DNA from: JAJYSO01 sp964586655
GTDB taxonomy: Bacteria; Bacteroidota; Bacteroidia; Flavobacteriales; Flavobacteriaceae
Direction of reading: 5' to 3'
Length of the DNA stretch: 64,000 bases
Assembly: GCA_964586655.1 (NCBI GenBank)
Contig: CAZPGY010000005.1
Coordinates: 73,741 to 137,740 of the forward strand
The translations under genes were made by a program, and so were the position numbers. Shown piece by piece: positions 44,714-54,783 of the stretch (its first letter is position 1; the number at the start of each line of letters is the position of its first letter). Below the pieces are notes generated by a model. The model searched no databases. It saw only the letters and a list, made by a program, of their open reading frames with translations, and was not told where the DNA came from.

Positions 44714-46549
44714 TTAATCTTCTTTCGGCGGATATACATTGTTTTCTCGTTGAACATCGGCCAATCTCTGAGAAGGGTCAATCTCGATGCGCTCAATCTT
44801 CGATTTTGCTTGATCGAGTGTCAATTTATAATTGGGATAAGCCCAGCCCCAGCTTTTCAGGGTTTCTCCTTGAAATGGTTTTGCCCAAAACATTCGGCGA
44901 TAAGGGATGTAGTAATTTTTGGTACTCCCATTGGTAAACGTGATTTTCAGTTCGATAGGCATGGGCATCAAACCTATTCTTTCCAGTACGAGCTCTGTTT
45001 TGTTTCCTTTGTCATTTACGGCTTTGATTCCATAATCGATGCTGTTGGTGGTGCGGGTCCAATCATTTAAATACCAACGCAACTGGGCGCCGGATACTTT
45101 TTCGGCTACCCGAATAAAATCAGTGGGAGTAGGGTGCTTAAACTGCCACAGCTCATAATAGCGATGTAGCGTTTTGCTCAAGTTTTCTTTTCCGATAATG
45201 TACTCCAATTGATTGAGAAAAATGGCTCCTTTTGAGTAAGAGCTAATTCCGTAATTGGTATTGGTTTTGTACCGATCAGCATGAGTAGTTTGCGGCATTT
45301 CTATTCCCGAATTGGCCAATCGGAAGTAGCTTTTGTAGGCTCCTTTAAGCGGATGCGCTTTGGGGTTTTTTTGATAAATCGCATTCATAGCCAAGGTAGA
45401 AATATAGGTGGTCATGCCTTCATCCATCCACGGATGTTCTGATTCGTTAGTGGCCAAGACAAACTGAAACCAGGAATGAGCAAACTCGTGTGCGGCGGTT
45501 CCCAATAGGCTGCCATAGCTTTTATCGTCTTTAATCAAGGTGCACATGGCGTATTCCATTCCGCCGTCACCTCCTTGGATAAAAGAATATTGGCGATAAG
45601 GATAAGGGCCGATATGAGTAGTAAAATAATGATATAGCTTTTGGGTATCTTCTTTCAAACGTTTCCAATCTTTGCGGATATCCGAATCGTCTTGGTAGAA
45701 GAAATGCAAAACGGTGCCGTCTTTCATGGTTACGCGATCGTGTCGATAGTCAGGATCTGCAGCCCAGGTAAAATCGTGTACTCGCGGAGCAATAAAATGC
45801 CAAGTGAGTTTATCGGTTTGGTGTTGCCGCTTTTGGTTTGGATTTTTTTGATAACCATAACCAATTTCTTCCGGGTTTTGCAAATATCCGGATCCCCCTA
45901 TGATATAATCTGATGCGATGGTGATATAGACTTCATAATCTCCCCATACGCCATAAAATTCTCGGGCAATATAAGGGTCGGGATGCCAGCCTTCATAGTC
46001 ATATTCGGCAAGCTTGGGATACCACTGAGACATGGAAAGTGCGATGCCTTCAGCATTGTTGCGACCGGCACGGCGAATTTGGAGAGGCACTTGTCCTTCA
46101 AAATCTAAGGTAAGGGTCGATTGTTCTCCCGGGAGAATGGGGTGTGCCAATTTTACTTGGTAGATGGTCCCTATGGTTTTTCCCTCTATTTCTTGTCCGT
46201 CTTGTTTAAGGTTACTGATTTTTAAATATCCAATTTCATCAGGAGACAGTTTGCTAATGCGGTCCATGACACGAGGATCGGGATCGACAATGGTACGAGA
46301 ACGAACGTCCATTTGGCTACCCGGCTGAAAAGCATTGTAATAAAGGTGATAGAAAACCTGATGGAGGGTGTCGGGGGAATTATTGGTATAAACCAAGTGT
46401 TGGGTCCCCTGATAGCGATAGGTGTTGACGTTCATGTCTACCCTCATGGTATAATTGACATGCTGCTGCCAGTAACAAGCTTGATGCTGCTGGGCCCATG
46501 CGGGTAATGTACAGAGGAGAAAAAACAGGAGGAGCGGTCTTTTACACAT
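44714..46549 (-). CDS. M1-family metallopeptidase
   Basis: An exported aminopeptidase of 611 residues with a signal peptide (RPLLLFFLLCTLPAWAQ). The zinc motif is HEFAHSWFQFVLATNESEHP, with the third ligand in the NES turn, and the exopeptidase loop GGMEYAM replaces the classical GAMEN. The catalytic Tyr is probably in YGISSYSKGA. It is probably periplasmic and removes N-terminal residues from peptides. No C-terminal ERAP-like domain follows. Confidence 0.9.
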   Translation of the reverse strand: MCKRPLLLFFLLCTLPAWAQQHQACYWQQHVNYTMRVDMNVNTYRYQGTQHLVYTNNSPDTLHQVFYHLYYNAFQPGSQMDVRSRTIVDPDPRVMDRISKLSPDEIGYLKISNLKQDGQEIEGKTIGTIYQVKLAHPILPGEQSTLTLDFEGQVPLQIRRAGRNNAEGIALSMSQWYPKLAEYDYEGWHPDPYIAREFYGVWGDYEVYITIASDYIIGGSGYLQNPEEIGYGYQKNPNQKRQHQTDKLTWHFIAPRVHDFTWAADPDYRHDRVTMKDGTVLHFFYQDDSDIRKDWKRLKEDTQKLYHYFTTHIGPYPYRQYSFIQGGDGGMEYAMCTLIKDDKSYGSLLGTAAHEFAHSWFQFVLATNESEHPWMDEGMTTYISTLAMNAIYQKNPKAHPLKGAYKSYFRLANSGIEMPQTTHADRYKTNTNYGISSYSKGAIFLNQLEYIIGKENLSKTLHRYYELWQFKHPTPTDFIRVAEKVSGAQLRWYLNDWTRTTNSIDYGIKAVNDKGNKTELVLERIGLMPMPIELKITFTNGSTKNYYIPYRRMFWAKPFQGETLKSWGWAYPNYKLTLDQAKSKIERIEIDPSQRLADVQRENNVYPPKED

Positions 46550-46573
46550 ATTTTATAGTTGTAGGATTGGGTG

Positions 46574-46616
46574 AAAAAAATAATTCCCACAAAATATAAA
46601 CTTTGTGGGAATTATT
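46574..46616 (-). terminator. Intrinsic terminator of the S8 protease gene
   Basis: On the minus strand the stem AATAATTCCCACAAA/TTTGTGGGAATTATT (15 bp, 46579-46616) is followed by seven T residues. It lies between the S8 gene (ending 46675) and the M1 gene. Confidence 0.85.
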
Positions 46617-46674
46617 CAAAAGTACGTCAATTTTATTCGTTATAAACGTTATTGTAGTCAGGAACAGCTGAGCT

Positions 46675-48393
46675 TTACTGTTCTTGCGCCACTTTACTGG
46701 CCATAATTAAAGCATTGTACAAATTAACCATTCCTCCTGATATAGAGAGTTGGTCAAAGGTTTTTTGAGGGCTGGTTGCCCCAAGTTCACTTCTATCGTG
46801 GGGAACATTGACCACAATATCGGTGGTGATGGCACTTTCCATAATAATGTTTTTGACTTGAGGAGCTGTCAATTCAGGGAAATAAGACCTGATCATGGCA
46901 GCCACTCCGGCAACTTCCGGCGAAGCCATGGAAGTACCTTGCAAAAATTTGTATTCATTGTTGGGAACGGTAGACCAAATTTGAACCCCCGGTGCAAAAA
47001 CATCGACGTTGGTGGTGCCGTAATTAGAGAAAGCGGCGACCAAGTCTTGGCCATACGCAAAATTCAAGGCACCAACCATGATTACATTATCGGAGATTTC
47101 ACTTTCATGTCCCGGCCATTGGTCGTTGGGATAAGTGCGGTTTTCATCCAAGTCTTTGCTGTCGTTTCCGGCTGCTTTAACAATCAGAACGTCGTGTTTG
47201 GCGGCATATTTTATGGCTTCAATAACCCATTCCGGATGGGCAGAAAAGCCTTTTCCAAAACTCATGTTGATGATGTCGGCGCCGTTGTCTACGGCATAAC
47301 GGATGCCCAAAGCGATGTCTTTGTCAAACTCGTCGCCGTCGGGTACTGCGCGAAGCGCCATGATTTTGACGTTGTTGGCCACACCGTTCATGCCAATGCC
47401 GTTGTTTCGTTCTGCGGCAACAATTCCGGCTACGTGTGTGCCGTGAGTGACGTCTTCTTTGTCTTCTGTAGGGCCGGCAACCCGGTTGTCGCCATAATCG
47501 GTATCGCTGAGGTCATTGGGGTCGTCTCCTACTTTTGTACGTCCGGTGAATTCAATATTGAGGTGATAATTGAGTTTGTTATTAAAATACTCCACCGCAT
47601 CTTCGAGCTGGGTAAGGAATTTTTCTAATTTTTTCCCTTTGGTAACCTCTGCTCTTTTCATCATTTGAAGCACCATAAATTTGGATTTGGAGAAATCCTG
47701 ATTGTCTGATGTTCGGGTTTGCAGTTCTTGACGGGTGAAATCAAGCCCTCCCATTTCTTCTTTCACTGCATTGACAGCCGATTCAAAATTGCTTTTGATG
47801 GCAGAAATTCTCGACATACGTGTTTCGGCTTGGGCCAATTCAGTGTCATATTTTTCTTTGGCGCGTTTATAAAGCTTGTATTCCTCCCTATTTTCCGGAG
47901 CAATCTCATCCGCAGATTTGTCTTCGTATTTGGGTTTTAATTTTTTGACAAACCGGGTGTATTCCAAGTTGGCATGAACCTGATCGCCCAAGAAGTTCCA
48001 TCCGTGAATATCGTCAACATAGCCGTTGTTATCATCATCGATGCCGTTGTTGGGTACTTCATCTTTATTGGTCCAAAGTACATCGTCTAAATCTTCGTGA
48101 AAGATATCGACGCCGGAGTCGAGAATGGCAACAATGACCGATTCTCCTTTTTTGCCTTTAATAATTTTGTCGTAAGTTTTCTTGACACTCATCCCCGGAA
48201 CCGTATCTGATATCATACCCATCTGAGGCCAGGTTTTGAGTTGTGCTTCTTTTAATGCTGTCGTTTTTTCGGGCATAGCAGAAACATCATCAGGCAAGGC
48301 GTCTTGGGTCAATGTTAATGAGGGTCCGCAACCGGTAAGGACAAACCCCATTGTCAATAGGGCTAATGCAGAAGATACAATAGGTCTTTTCAT
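46675..48393 (-). CDS. S8 (subtilisin-like) lipoprotein protease
   Basis: A protein of 572 residues with lipobox LTMGFVLTGC (Cys at about 22). The catalytic triad is Asp in VAILDSGVDIFHEDL, His in THGTHVAGI, and Ser in GTSMASPEVAG. A long charged insertion of about 190 residues (about 130-310, rich in Lys/Glu) separates Asp from His, larger than in classical subtilisins and seen in Bacteroidota homologues. It is likely anchored to the outer membrane or inner membrane and acts in the periplasm. Confidence 0.92.
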   Translation of the reverse strand: MKRPIVSSALALLTMGFVLTGCGPSLTLTQDALPDDVSAMPEKTTALKEAQLKTWPQMGMISDTVPGMSVKKTYDKIIKGKKGESVIVAILDSGVDIFHEDLDDVLWTNKDEVPNNGIDDDNNGYVDDIHGWNFLGDQVHANLEYTRFVKKLKPKYEDKSADEIAPENREEYKLYKRAKEKYDTELAQAETRMSRISAIKSNFESAVNAVKEEMGGLDFTRQELQTRTSDNQDFSKSKFMVLQMMKRAEVTKGKKLEKFLTQLEDAVEYFNNKLNYHLNIEFTGRTKVGDDPNDLSDTDYGDNRVAGPTEDKEDVTHGTHVAGIVAAERNNGIGMNGVANNVKIMALRAVPDGDEFDKDIALGIRYAVDNGADIINMSFGKGFSAHPEWVIEAIKYAAKHDVLIVKAAGNDSKDLDENRTYPNDQWPGHESEISDNVIMVGALNFAYGQDLVAAFSNYGTTNVDVFAPGVQIWSTVPNNEYKFLQGTSMASPEVAGVAAMIRSYFPELTAPQVKNIIMESAITTDIVVNVPHDRSELGATSPQKTFDQLSISGGMVNLYNALIMASKVAQEQ

Positions 48394-48810
48394 GTTTGAG
48401 ATTTAGAAATTAGAAACTGTCTTTTTGTGATAATAATTTTAAGTAGGGTTAAACGATTTGTAAAATCCGACGGCAAAAAACAAACCATTATTCTCTGTTT
48501 TGTCCCGCTCTGTAAGCGGTCTGTTTTTGGAGAGGAAGATACAATTTGTGTTGTAAAAGCCTTGCAATACGACAGGTCTGACAAGGTAAACAAGATTGTA
48601 CGCTTCCATCTTAAGGAGAGAGAATATTCTTCACCTCGGATTTAAGGTTCGCAAAATACTAAAAATGCCAAAATATCTCCCTTTTTAGAGGGCATTCTTA
48701 TGCTATTTTTGACAAGTTTAACAGCCGGGGAAAATAAACTAATTTAATACAAAAAACAGAGTTGCTATAAACGCAGTTTTTTATATTTTAGCCCATTATT
48801 GAGAAATTCA

Positions 48811-50847
48811 ATGCTTATGGATGCTGTTTTACAAGAACTCATGAAACATTTTCAACTGCCGTTGCAGAATCCTGTTTTGATTTTTTCAATCATCCTTTTT
48901 ATTATCCTGCTTTCCCCAATTTTATTGAAGAAAATCAGGATTCCGGGAATTATCGGATTGATTATTTGTGGAATCATCATTGGTCCTGACGGCTTTAATA
49001 TCATTAACCCGGAGCGGATCGAGATATTTTCTACCATCGGATTGATGTATATCATGTTTATCGCCGGCTTAGAGCTCGATCTCAACCTTTTTAAAGCCAA
49101 TAGAAACCGGAGTTTAATCTTTGGTTTTCTAACTTTTATGATTCCCTTGGGCATTGGCTTTCCGGTATGCTATTATTTTTTGAGTAATTTTGATCCACAT
49201 TTCACACTCGAAACCGCTTTTCTGACGGCCAGTATGTTTGCAACCCACACCTTGGTAACCTATCCCATTGTCAGTAAACTGGGGGTTTCCAAGAATTCGG
49301 CAGTCGCCATTACTGTTGGCGCCACCATGCTCACCGATACAGCCGTGTTGATTCTGTTGGCCGTTATCCTGGGTTCACACAGCGGCGGTCTGTCTCAAGA
49401 ATTTTGGATTCAGTTGGGGATTTCTATCGTGCTCTTTTCGGCTTTTATGTTCTTGGTGATTCCCAAGATTGCCAAATGGTTTTTTGAGCAATTTTCCAGC
49501 GAAAAACATTCCCATTATATTTTTGTTCTGGCGGTGGTCTTTCTCGCTGCTTTTTTGGCAGAAATTGCCGGATTGGAAGCCATTATTGGTGCCTTCTTTG
49601 CCGGACTGGCCCTCAATAAACTGATTCCCGGATCATCTACTTTAATGAATCGAATTGAGTTTATCGGAAACTCCTTGTTTATTCCTTTCTTCCTGATTAG
49701 TGTGGGAATGATTGTGGACATTAGTGTGATCATGGGCGGTTGGGTGGCCTTGATTATTGCTGCTACCCTAACGATAGTGGCCATGCTTGGCAAGTGGCTG
49801 GCCGCTTATATTGCGCAAAAAGGATTTAAATTTTCTAAAGGCCAGCGCAATTTGATTTTTGGATTGAGCAGTTCACATGCTGCCGCCACCTTGGCTGTTA
49901 TTATGGTGGGGCATCGTGAAGGCATTATTGATGACAATATCCTTAACGGAACCATCATACTGATTTTGATTACTTGTTTGGTGGCTTCTTTTGTGACAGA
50001 GAAAGCGGCAAAAGAAGTGATTCGCGATACACAAGATGACATGTCGGTTGACGAAGGCGTGCACAACGAATATATTTTGATGCCGATTGCCAATACGCAT
50101 AATATTGAAAAAATGCTCGATTTTGCAGCTTTTGTCAAGGATAAAAAGTCAGAAAATCCCATCTCTATCTTGACGGTCGTTCCCAATAATGAAGAAGCTG
50201 AAACAAAAATTGTCAAGGCCCGAAAAGGATTGGAAAATTATGTGCAAGAGACCAAAGCCTCAGAGACCGGTGTAGAAATTAAAGCCACCATAGACCACAA
50301 TGTAGCCAGTGGTATTGCCCGAACTGCCCGCGAGGTGATGGCAGATATGGTTTTCCTCGGATGGCCGCAAAAAACAGGCTTTATCGAAAAAATTATTGGA
50401 GATAAGATGAACAGTATCATCTCCCTGACCAAAAAAACATTGTTTATCTCTGATTTTAAAAGACCTTTAATCAATCACAAACGATTGTTTGTGGTGGCGC
50501 CTCAAAATGCCGAGTTTGAAGAAGGCTTTTCTATTTGGCTGAATAAAATTAGTCAGTTGTCAGTTGAATTGTCTATTCCCATTGAGCTCAACTGTTCTGA
50601 AAAAACACACCGGGCTATCTTGGACTATGCCAAGAGCAATAAGATTTCCCTTACCCTTAATTTTAATAAATTTGTAGATTGGGAAGACTTCTTTATTTTG
50701 TCTAAAGACATCAAAGAAGAAGATTTTATCGTGGTGGTGTCTGCTCGAAAAGGCTATGTCTCTTATTCTCATGCCCTCGACAAATTGCCCGGAAAATTGG
50801 AACGACATTATTTGAAAACCAGTAAGTTGTTAATTTATCCGCAGTAA
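48811..50847 (+). CDS. CPA2-family cation/proton antiporter with C-terminal USP-like domain
   Basis: About 678 residues from the ATG at 48811; a TTG at 48799 is possible. The first 400 residues form a Na+/H+ exchanger domain with about 12 helices, including IGLIICGIIIGPDGFNII, MLTDTAVLILLAVILG and GLEAIIGAFFAGLALNKL. Residues 430-678 are cytoplasmic and contain two universal-stress-protein-like halves (ILMPIANTHNIEKML, RLFVVAPQNAEFEEG). It should exchange Na+ or K+ for H+ across the inner membrane. Confidence 0.87.
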   Translation: MLMDAVLQELMKHFQLPLQNPVLIFSIILFIILLSPILLKKIRIPGIIGLIICGIIIGPDGFNIINPERIEIFSTIGLMYIMFIAGLELDLNLFKANRNRSLIFGFLTFMIPLGIGFPVCYYFLSNFDPHFTLETAFLTASMFATHTLVTYPIVSKLGVSKNSAVAITVGATMLTDTAVLILLAVILGSHSGGLSQEFWIQLGISIVLFSAFMFLVIPKIAKWFFEQFSSEKHSHYIFVLAVVFLAAFLAEIAGLEAIIGAFFAGLALNKLIPGSSTLMNRIEFIGNSLFIPFFLISVGMIVDISVIMGGWVALIIAATLTIVAMLGKWLAAYIAQKGFKFSKGQRNLIFGLSSSHAAATLAVIMVGHREGIIDDNILNGTIILILITCLVASFVTEKAAKEVIRDTQDDMSVDEGVHNEYILMPIANTHNIEKMLDFAAFVKDKKSENPISILTVVPNNEEAETKIVKARKGLENYVQETKASETGVEIKATIDHNVASGIARTAREVMADMVFLGWPQKTGFIEKIIGDKMNSIISLTKKTLFISDFKRPLINHKRLFVVAPQNAEFEEGFSIWLNKISQLSVELSIPIELNCSEKTHRAILDYAKSNKISLTLNFNKFVDWEDFFILSKDIKEEDFIVVVSARKGYVSYSHALDKLPGKLERHYLKTSKLLIYPQ

Positions 50848-50885
50848 TTTTTTAAAAACATCCGGGGGAGGGGTGTTTTGTCGCT

Positions 50886-51375
50886 TTAGCCCGAAAAATT
50901 CATGAGATTTATTTTTAGGCGGATTTGAGGGGTATGCTGAGTTTACTGAAATGCGTCAAATCCTGCAGCAGTCCCGTACCTACGGGACTGCAAAGGGTCT
51001 GCAACGAAACCTGTATGGAGTGTCATCGAAATAAAGACGTCAAAATAAACCATTATGGATTGAAAGTCCAAATTTTAAAGTAGCCACGAATGACACAAAT
51101 TCACACGAATTGTTTTGTGAAAAATCGTACCATTTGTAGCTTAAAATTTTTAGAAGCTAAAGTTGATGCACTGAAAGTGCATAGCTTTGAACTGTATTTG
51201 AGCCCTATAAACCCAAGCAATAGGAATGCTTCATAGCCCAAATTTGAGCCTTTATATTTTGTTTATACCATTAATTACTTGATAATCTGAGAACTATTTA
51301 ATTGTGAACATACGGGATAACAAATTAGCAGAATCAGTTTTTAGTCTATTTCAACAATCACTTTCGTATTATTAG
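50886..51375. repeat. Near-full copy of the dispersed intergenic repeat
   Basis: Matches the 44 kb copy from AAAAATTCATGAGATTTATT (50895) through GTACCTACGGGACTGCAAAG and AATTTGAGCCTTTATATTTT to a right terminus TTTCAACAATCACTTTCGTA (51352-51371). The middle contains about 130 bases (51060-51230) not seen in the other copies. It lies between convergent genes. No gene is seen here. Confidence 0.7.
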
Positions 51376-51444
51376 GATTGCGCCAGGGAACCGGTTATTG
51401 CTTCAGTCGGCATATTTTCCTGGGAAGGCGACTTGTGACTCAAT

Positions 51445-52206
51445 TTAGTCTTCTGCAGCTAAAGCGGTGAGCAGCTCATCAGTCATCTTCAAGTTGTGAA
51501 AGACGTTTTGCACATCGTCGTCATCTTCAAACTGTTCTTCCATTTCCACGATTTTTTGAGCTTGCTCAACGGGAAGTGCAGTGGTGTTTAAAGGGATGCG
51601 TTTCAAGCTGGAATTTTTCACCTCTATTTTCATTTCTTCCAGGGCTTGTGACATTTTCCCAAAGTCTGAAAATTCGGTATAAATCAGTAAGAGCTCCTCT
51701 TCCGCTTCAAAAGATTCCATACCTTTCTCGATGAGCTCGAGTTGCAATTCGTCTAAATCCATCTCTACTTTTTCTTTTTCGAGCATAAAAACCCCTTTGC
51801 GATCAAAGAGAAATTCAAGCGAGCCGTTTTTTCCCAAACTGCCGTCGTTTTTAGTAAATATGGCGCGTATATTGGCTACCGTTCGGTTGATATTGTCAGT
51901 GGTGCATTCTACATAAAAAGCGATTCCGTGTGGGCCGTATCCTTCAAAAGTGACCTCTTCATAACTATCAGCATCGGCGCCGCTGGCTTTTTTGATGGCC
52001 CGTTGGATGTTGTCTTTGGGCATGTTCACCCCTTTGGCGTTGGCAATGGCATTGCGCAAACTCGGATTGAACTCCGGATCGGCACTGCCGCCTTCTTTAA
52101 TGGCAATATTGATGTCCTTGATTGCCTTGGTGAATTGCTTGCCGCGCTTTTTATCTGCAGCCCCTTTCTTTCGCTTGATATTTGACCATTTACTGTGTCC
52201 AGCCAT
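51445..52206 (-). CDS. YebC/PmpR-family protein
   Basis: A protein of 253 residues from the ATG at 52204-52206 (MAGHSKWSNIKRKK, the family's invariant N-terminus); the 11 extra residues upstream are not part of it. The YebC core AIANAKGVNMPKDNIQRAIKK and the middle YEEVTFEGYGPHGIAFYVEC are intact. Members are transcription factors or ribosome-associated translation factors that relieve stalling. Confidence 0.94.
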   Translation of the reverse strand: MAGHSKWSNIKRKKGAADKKRGKQFTKAIKDINIAIKEGGSADPEFNPSLRNAIANAKGVNMPKDNIQRAIKKASGADADSYEEVTFEGYGPHGIAFYVECTTDNINRTVANIRAIFTKNDGSLGKNGSLEFLFDRKGVFMLEKEKVEMDLDELQLELIEKGMESFEAEEELLLIYTEFSDFGKMSQALEEMKIEVKNSSLKRIPLNTTALPVEQAQKIVEMEEQFEDDDDVQNVFHNLKMTDELLTALAAED

Positions 52207-52669
52207 AGCTATATTGTTTGTTTGGCCAAAGATAACCAATGTTCAAAAAATAAGAAAGTTTATGTGATTTATTGAAAGTTTAAATGAATTGGTCATCCCC
52301 CGAAAATTAAAATAGGATCAATGAAAACCGCTGGACCGACTGAAAGTTAGCGATAGAAAAAGAAGGAAATGCGAAAAAATGTGTTTTTATAAAATGAAAA
52401 TAAAATGATTTTATCATGCGCATTTTGTATAAACTTGCGCAATACCTATAAACCATTGTTTTATTAGGCTTTCTCTCTTGCCTTCTCCATACCGGTCACT
52501 TTTCTACTAACAGCATGAGATTTAACAAGGTTTAAAATTTTACTAATATTTTATTTATGATTGGGGAAAGTTTCGTATGTTTGGGGAGTTGTGCAAAATT
52601 GGCGTACTTCATAAATTCCCGGATTTATGAATAGATTTCCAGTGTTTGAGTGCTAAACCGATAGGCCAA

Positions 52670-52806
52670 CTTCGTACAACAAGCGCATTGAAGCCAGACG
52701 AGTTAACTGCTTTGCTGTAAAATATGAGTTTCAATGCACGAGTAGTTGTAAATTTTAAAATAAAGATTTACCCCTCGTCCAGCATCAATGCACTAGACGT
52801 TATCTG
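52670..52806. repeat. attC-like imperfect palindrome, left of the restriction-modification genes
   Basis: The arms GCGCATTGAAGCCAGACGAG (52683-52702) and, on the opposite strand, GTGCATTGATGCTGGACGAG (52793-52774) match at 16 of 20 positions. Outside the arms lie GTACAAC (52674-52680) and GTTATCTG (52799-52806), reminiscent of integron R'' and R' boxes, though not matching GTTRRRY strictly. The rest of 52240-52669 holds no gene; a hairpin TCATAAAT/ATTTATGA lies at 52609-52630. Confidence 0.5.
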
Positions 52807-52881
52807 TAACCCTAAAGAAAAACGAATAAATAATCAGCCTTCTTTAACTTGGACGAATCATTTATTTTTTTTATTTTTATT

Positions 52882-52900
52882 ACTTATAGTCAACGTTGAT
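52882..52900 (+). promoter_or_regulatory. C-box operator at the methyltransferase promoter
   Basis: ACTTATAGTC followed six bases later by GAT lies just 6-24 bases ahead of the methyltransferase ATG. The decamer is identical to the first one upstream of the controller gene (55883-55892, opposite strand) and is the core operator known from C-regulated systems such as Esp1396I. Controller protein bound here would repress methyltransferase transcription. Confidence 0.7.
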
Positions 52901-52905
52901 TAAGA

Positions 52906-54783
52906 ATGATTAATAAAGAAGCATTAAGTAAATTAATAGCGACTCAGAAGATAAAGACTCTTGAGAAGCACTTATTTTATTGCTTTATCGAAAAGCAAAA
53001 TTTAAATTATAAAAGAAGTCCTATTCTCAGCACCTATTTTTCAGATTTCACCCTAAACCCAAGTTTATACCTAAAAATCGAAGATTTTAATATAACAGGA
53101 TTAAAGCAATTAGAGAAATATTTAGAACTTTTAATCCCAAAAAATGACCGGAAATTAAATGGTGCTTTTTTTACACCGGATTATATTGTTGACTTTATAA
53201 TTCGAGAAATTAATCCAAAATCGAATCACAAAAATCTAGACCCTAGTTGTGGTTGTGGAGCTTTTTTAATTGGATTGGTGAAATTTTATAATCAAAATCT
53301 AAGGAAAAATATTCGATCAGTTATAAGGGAAAATATTTTCGGGAGTGACATTTTATTATACAACATTAAAAGAAGTAAATTACTACTAACTATTTTGGCA
53401 CTTCAGCAAAATGAAATTGTAAAAGAATCAGATTTCAATTTATACCACCAAGATAGTTTGAAGGCAAATTGGACATTAAAGTTTGATAATATTGTAGGGA
53501 ACCCCCCCTATGTAAAATTTCAAGATTTAGATTTAAAAAACAGGAATTATTTGAGTAATAATTGGGAAACTATACAAAATGGGACTTATAATCTATATTT
53601 CGCATTTTTCGAATTAGGTCATAATATTTTAGATAACAAAGGAAAACTAGGGTATATTACACCAAATAATTATTTCACATCATTGGCAGGAAAATCAATT
53701 CGAAACTATTTCCATTTTAAAAAGTGTATTTCCAAAATTATCGACTTTCGTGATAAAAAAGTTTTCGATGCTCAAACATACACTGCCATAACGTTTTTAG
53801 ATAAAAACAAAAATGAATCTATTTCATTTGATAGAATCCAAAATAATCAAACCCCCGAAGAATTTCTAAAGAATATAAGCTTTTCCGTAAACAACTTGAA
53901 AGACCTGAAAGTCAAAAAATGGCGTCTTTTAAAAACCGAAGAACAAGAGAATATAAAAACTATTGAATCGATAGGAACCCCGATCGGCGAATTATATAAC
54001 ATCTGTGTAGGTATAGCCACCTTAAAAGATAAAGTATTTTTTGTTAACAGTGTAAATTCAAAAAAAGATTATTATATAAAAGAGACTTCTGAAGGTGAAT
54101 TTCAAATAGAAAAGGATGTGACCAAATCCGTCTACAAAATTTCAGATTTTCAAACTCAACAAGAAATCAAAAACAATAAACGAAAAATCATTTTCCCTTA
54201 TATTATAAAAAACGGAAAAGCCACTGTCATACCTGAAAAAGATTTTCAAAATCGTTTCCCTTTTTGCTATGAATATCTATTATCTGAGAAGAAAAGATTA
54301 CAATCTCGAAGTAAAGGAAAGGCAGATTTTACACCATTCTATCAATGGGGAAGAAGTCAAGGCTTAACAAGAACGGGCAAGAGAATATTAAACCCTACAT
54401 TTAGTCGAAAACCTCGATTTCTTCTTGTTGAAGAAGAAGATTCATATTTCACCAATGGTTATGGATTGTTTTTTAAAGAGCAATCTAATCAAAGTTCACT
54501 TTTTAAAGAATATGAAAATCCAATTAGTAAAGAAAAAAATATAGATGTCGTCCAGAAAATATTAAATTCGGTTATAATGGACTATTATGTTAGAAAAACA
54601 AGTGTTTCCATTCAGGGTGGTTACCCTTGTTATCAAAAAAACTTTATTGAAAAATTTACAATTCCATATTTTTCTAAAGAAGAAATTAATTTACTACGTT
54701 CTTTAAATTCAAAAGAAGAAATTGATAATTTCCTACTTCACAAATATCATTTGAACCTTCCTGTTCCAAACCTTGCCTCATAA
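52906..54783 (+). CDS. Type II N6-adenine DNA methyltransferase (TaqI/Eco57I-like)
   Basis: The modification enzyme of a restriction-modification system, 625 residues. Gamma-class motif order is seen: motif X GAFFTPDYIVDFII, motif I DPSCGCGAFLIG (SAM binding) and motif IV NPPY in VGNPPYVKFQDL. Residues 370-610 contain the TaqI-like C-terminal recognition region. It converges with the endonuclease gene and overlaps its 3' end by 37 bases. The AT content is higher than in the housekeeping genes, which fits acquisition by transfer. The target sequence cannot be read from the protein. Confidence 0.88.
   Translation: MINKEALSKLIATQKIKTLEKHLFYCFIEKQNLNYKRSPILSTYFSDFTLNPSLYLKIEDFNITGLKQLEKYLELLIPKNDRKLNGAFFTPDYIVDFIIREINPKSNHKNLDPSCGCGAFLIGLVKFYNQNLRKNIRSVIRENIFGSDILLYNIKRSKLLLTILALQQNEIVKESDFNLYHQDSLKANWTLKFDNIVGNPPYVKFQDLDLKNRNYLSNNWETIQNGTYNLYFAFFELGHNILDNKGKLGYITPNNYFTSLAGKSIRNYFHFKKCISKIIDFRDKKVFDAQTYTAITFLDKNKNESISFDRIQNNQTPEEFLKNISFSVNNLKDLKVKKWRLLKTEEQENIKTIESIGTPIGELYNICVGIATLKDKVFFVNSVNSKKDYYIKETSEGEFQIEKDVTKSVYKISDFQTQQEIKNNKRKIIFPYIIKNGKATVIPEKDFQNRFPFCYEYLLSEKKRLQSRSKGKADFTPFYQWGRSQGLTRTGKRILNPTFSRKPRFLLVEEEDSYFTNGYGLFFKEQSNQSSLFKEYENPISKEKNIDVVQKILNSVIMDYYVRKTSVSIQGGYPCYQKNFIEKFTIPYFSKEEINLLRSLNSKEEIDNFLLHKYHLNLPVPNLAS

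Noticed and set aside
46750..47628. Plus-strand frame of 292 codons
   Set aside because: Antisense shadow of the S8 protease, whose catalytic triad is intact on the minus strand.
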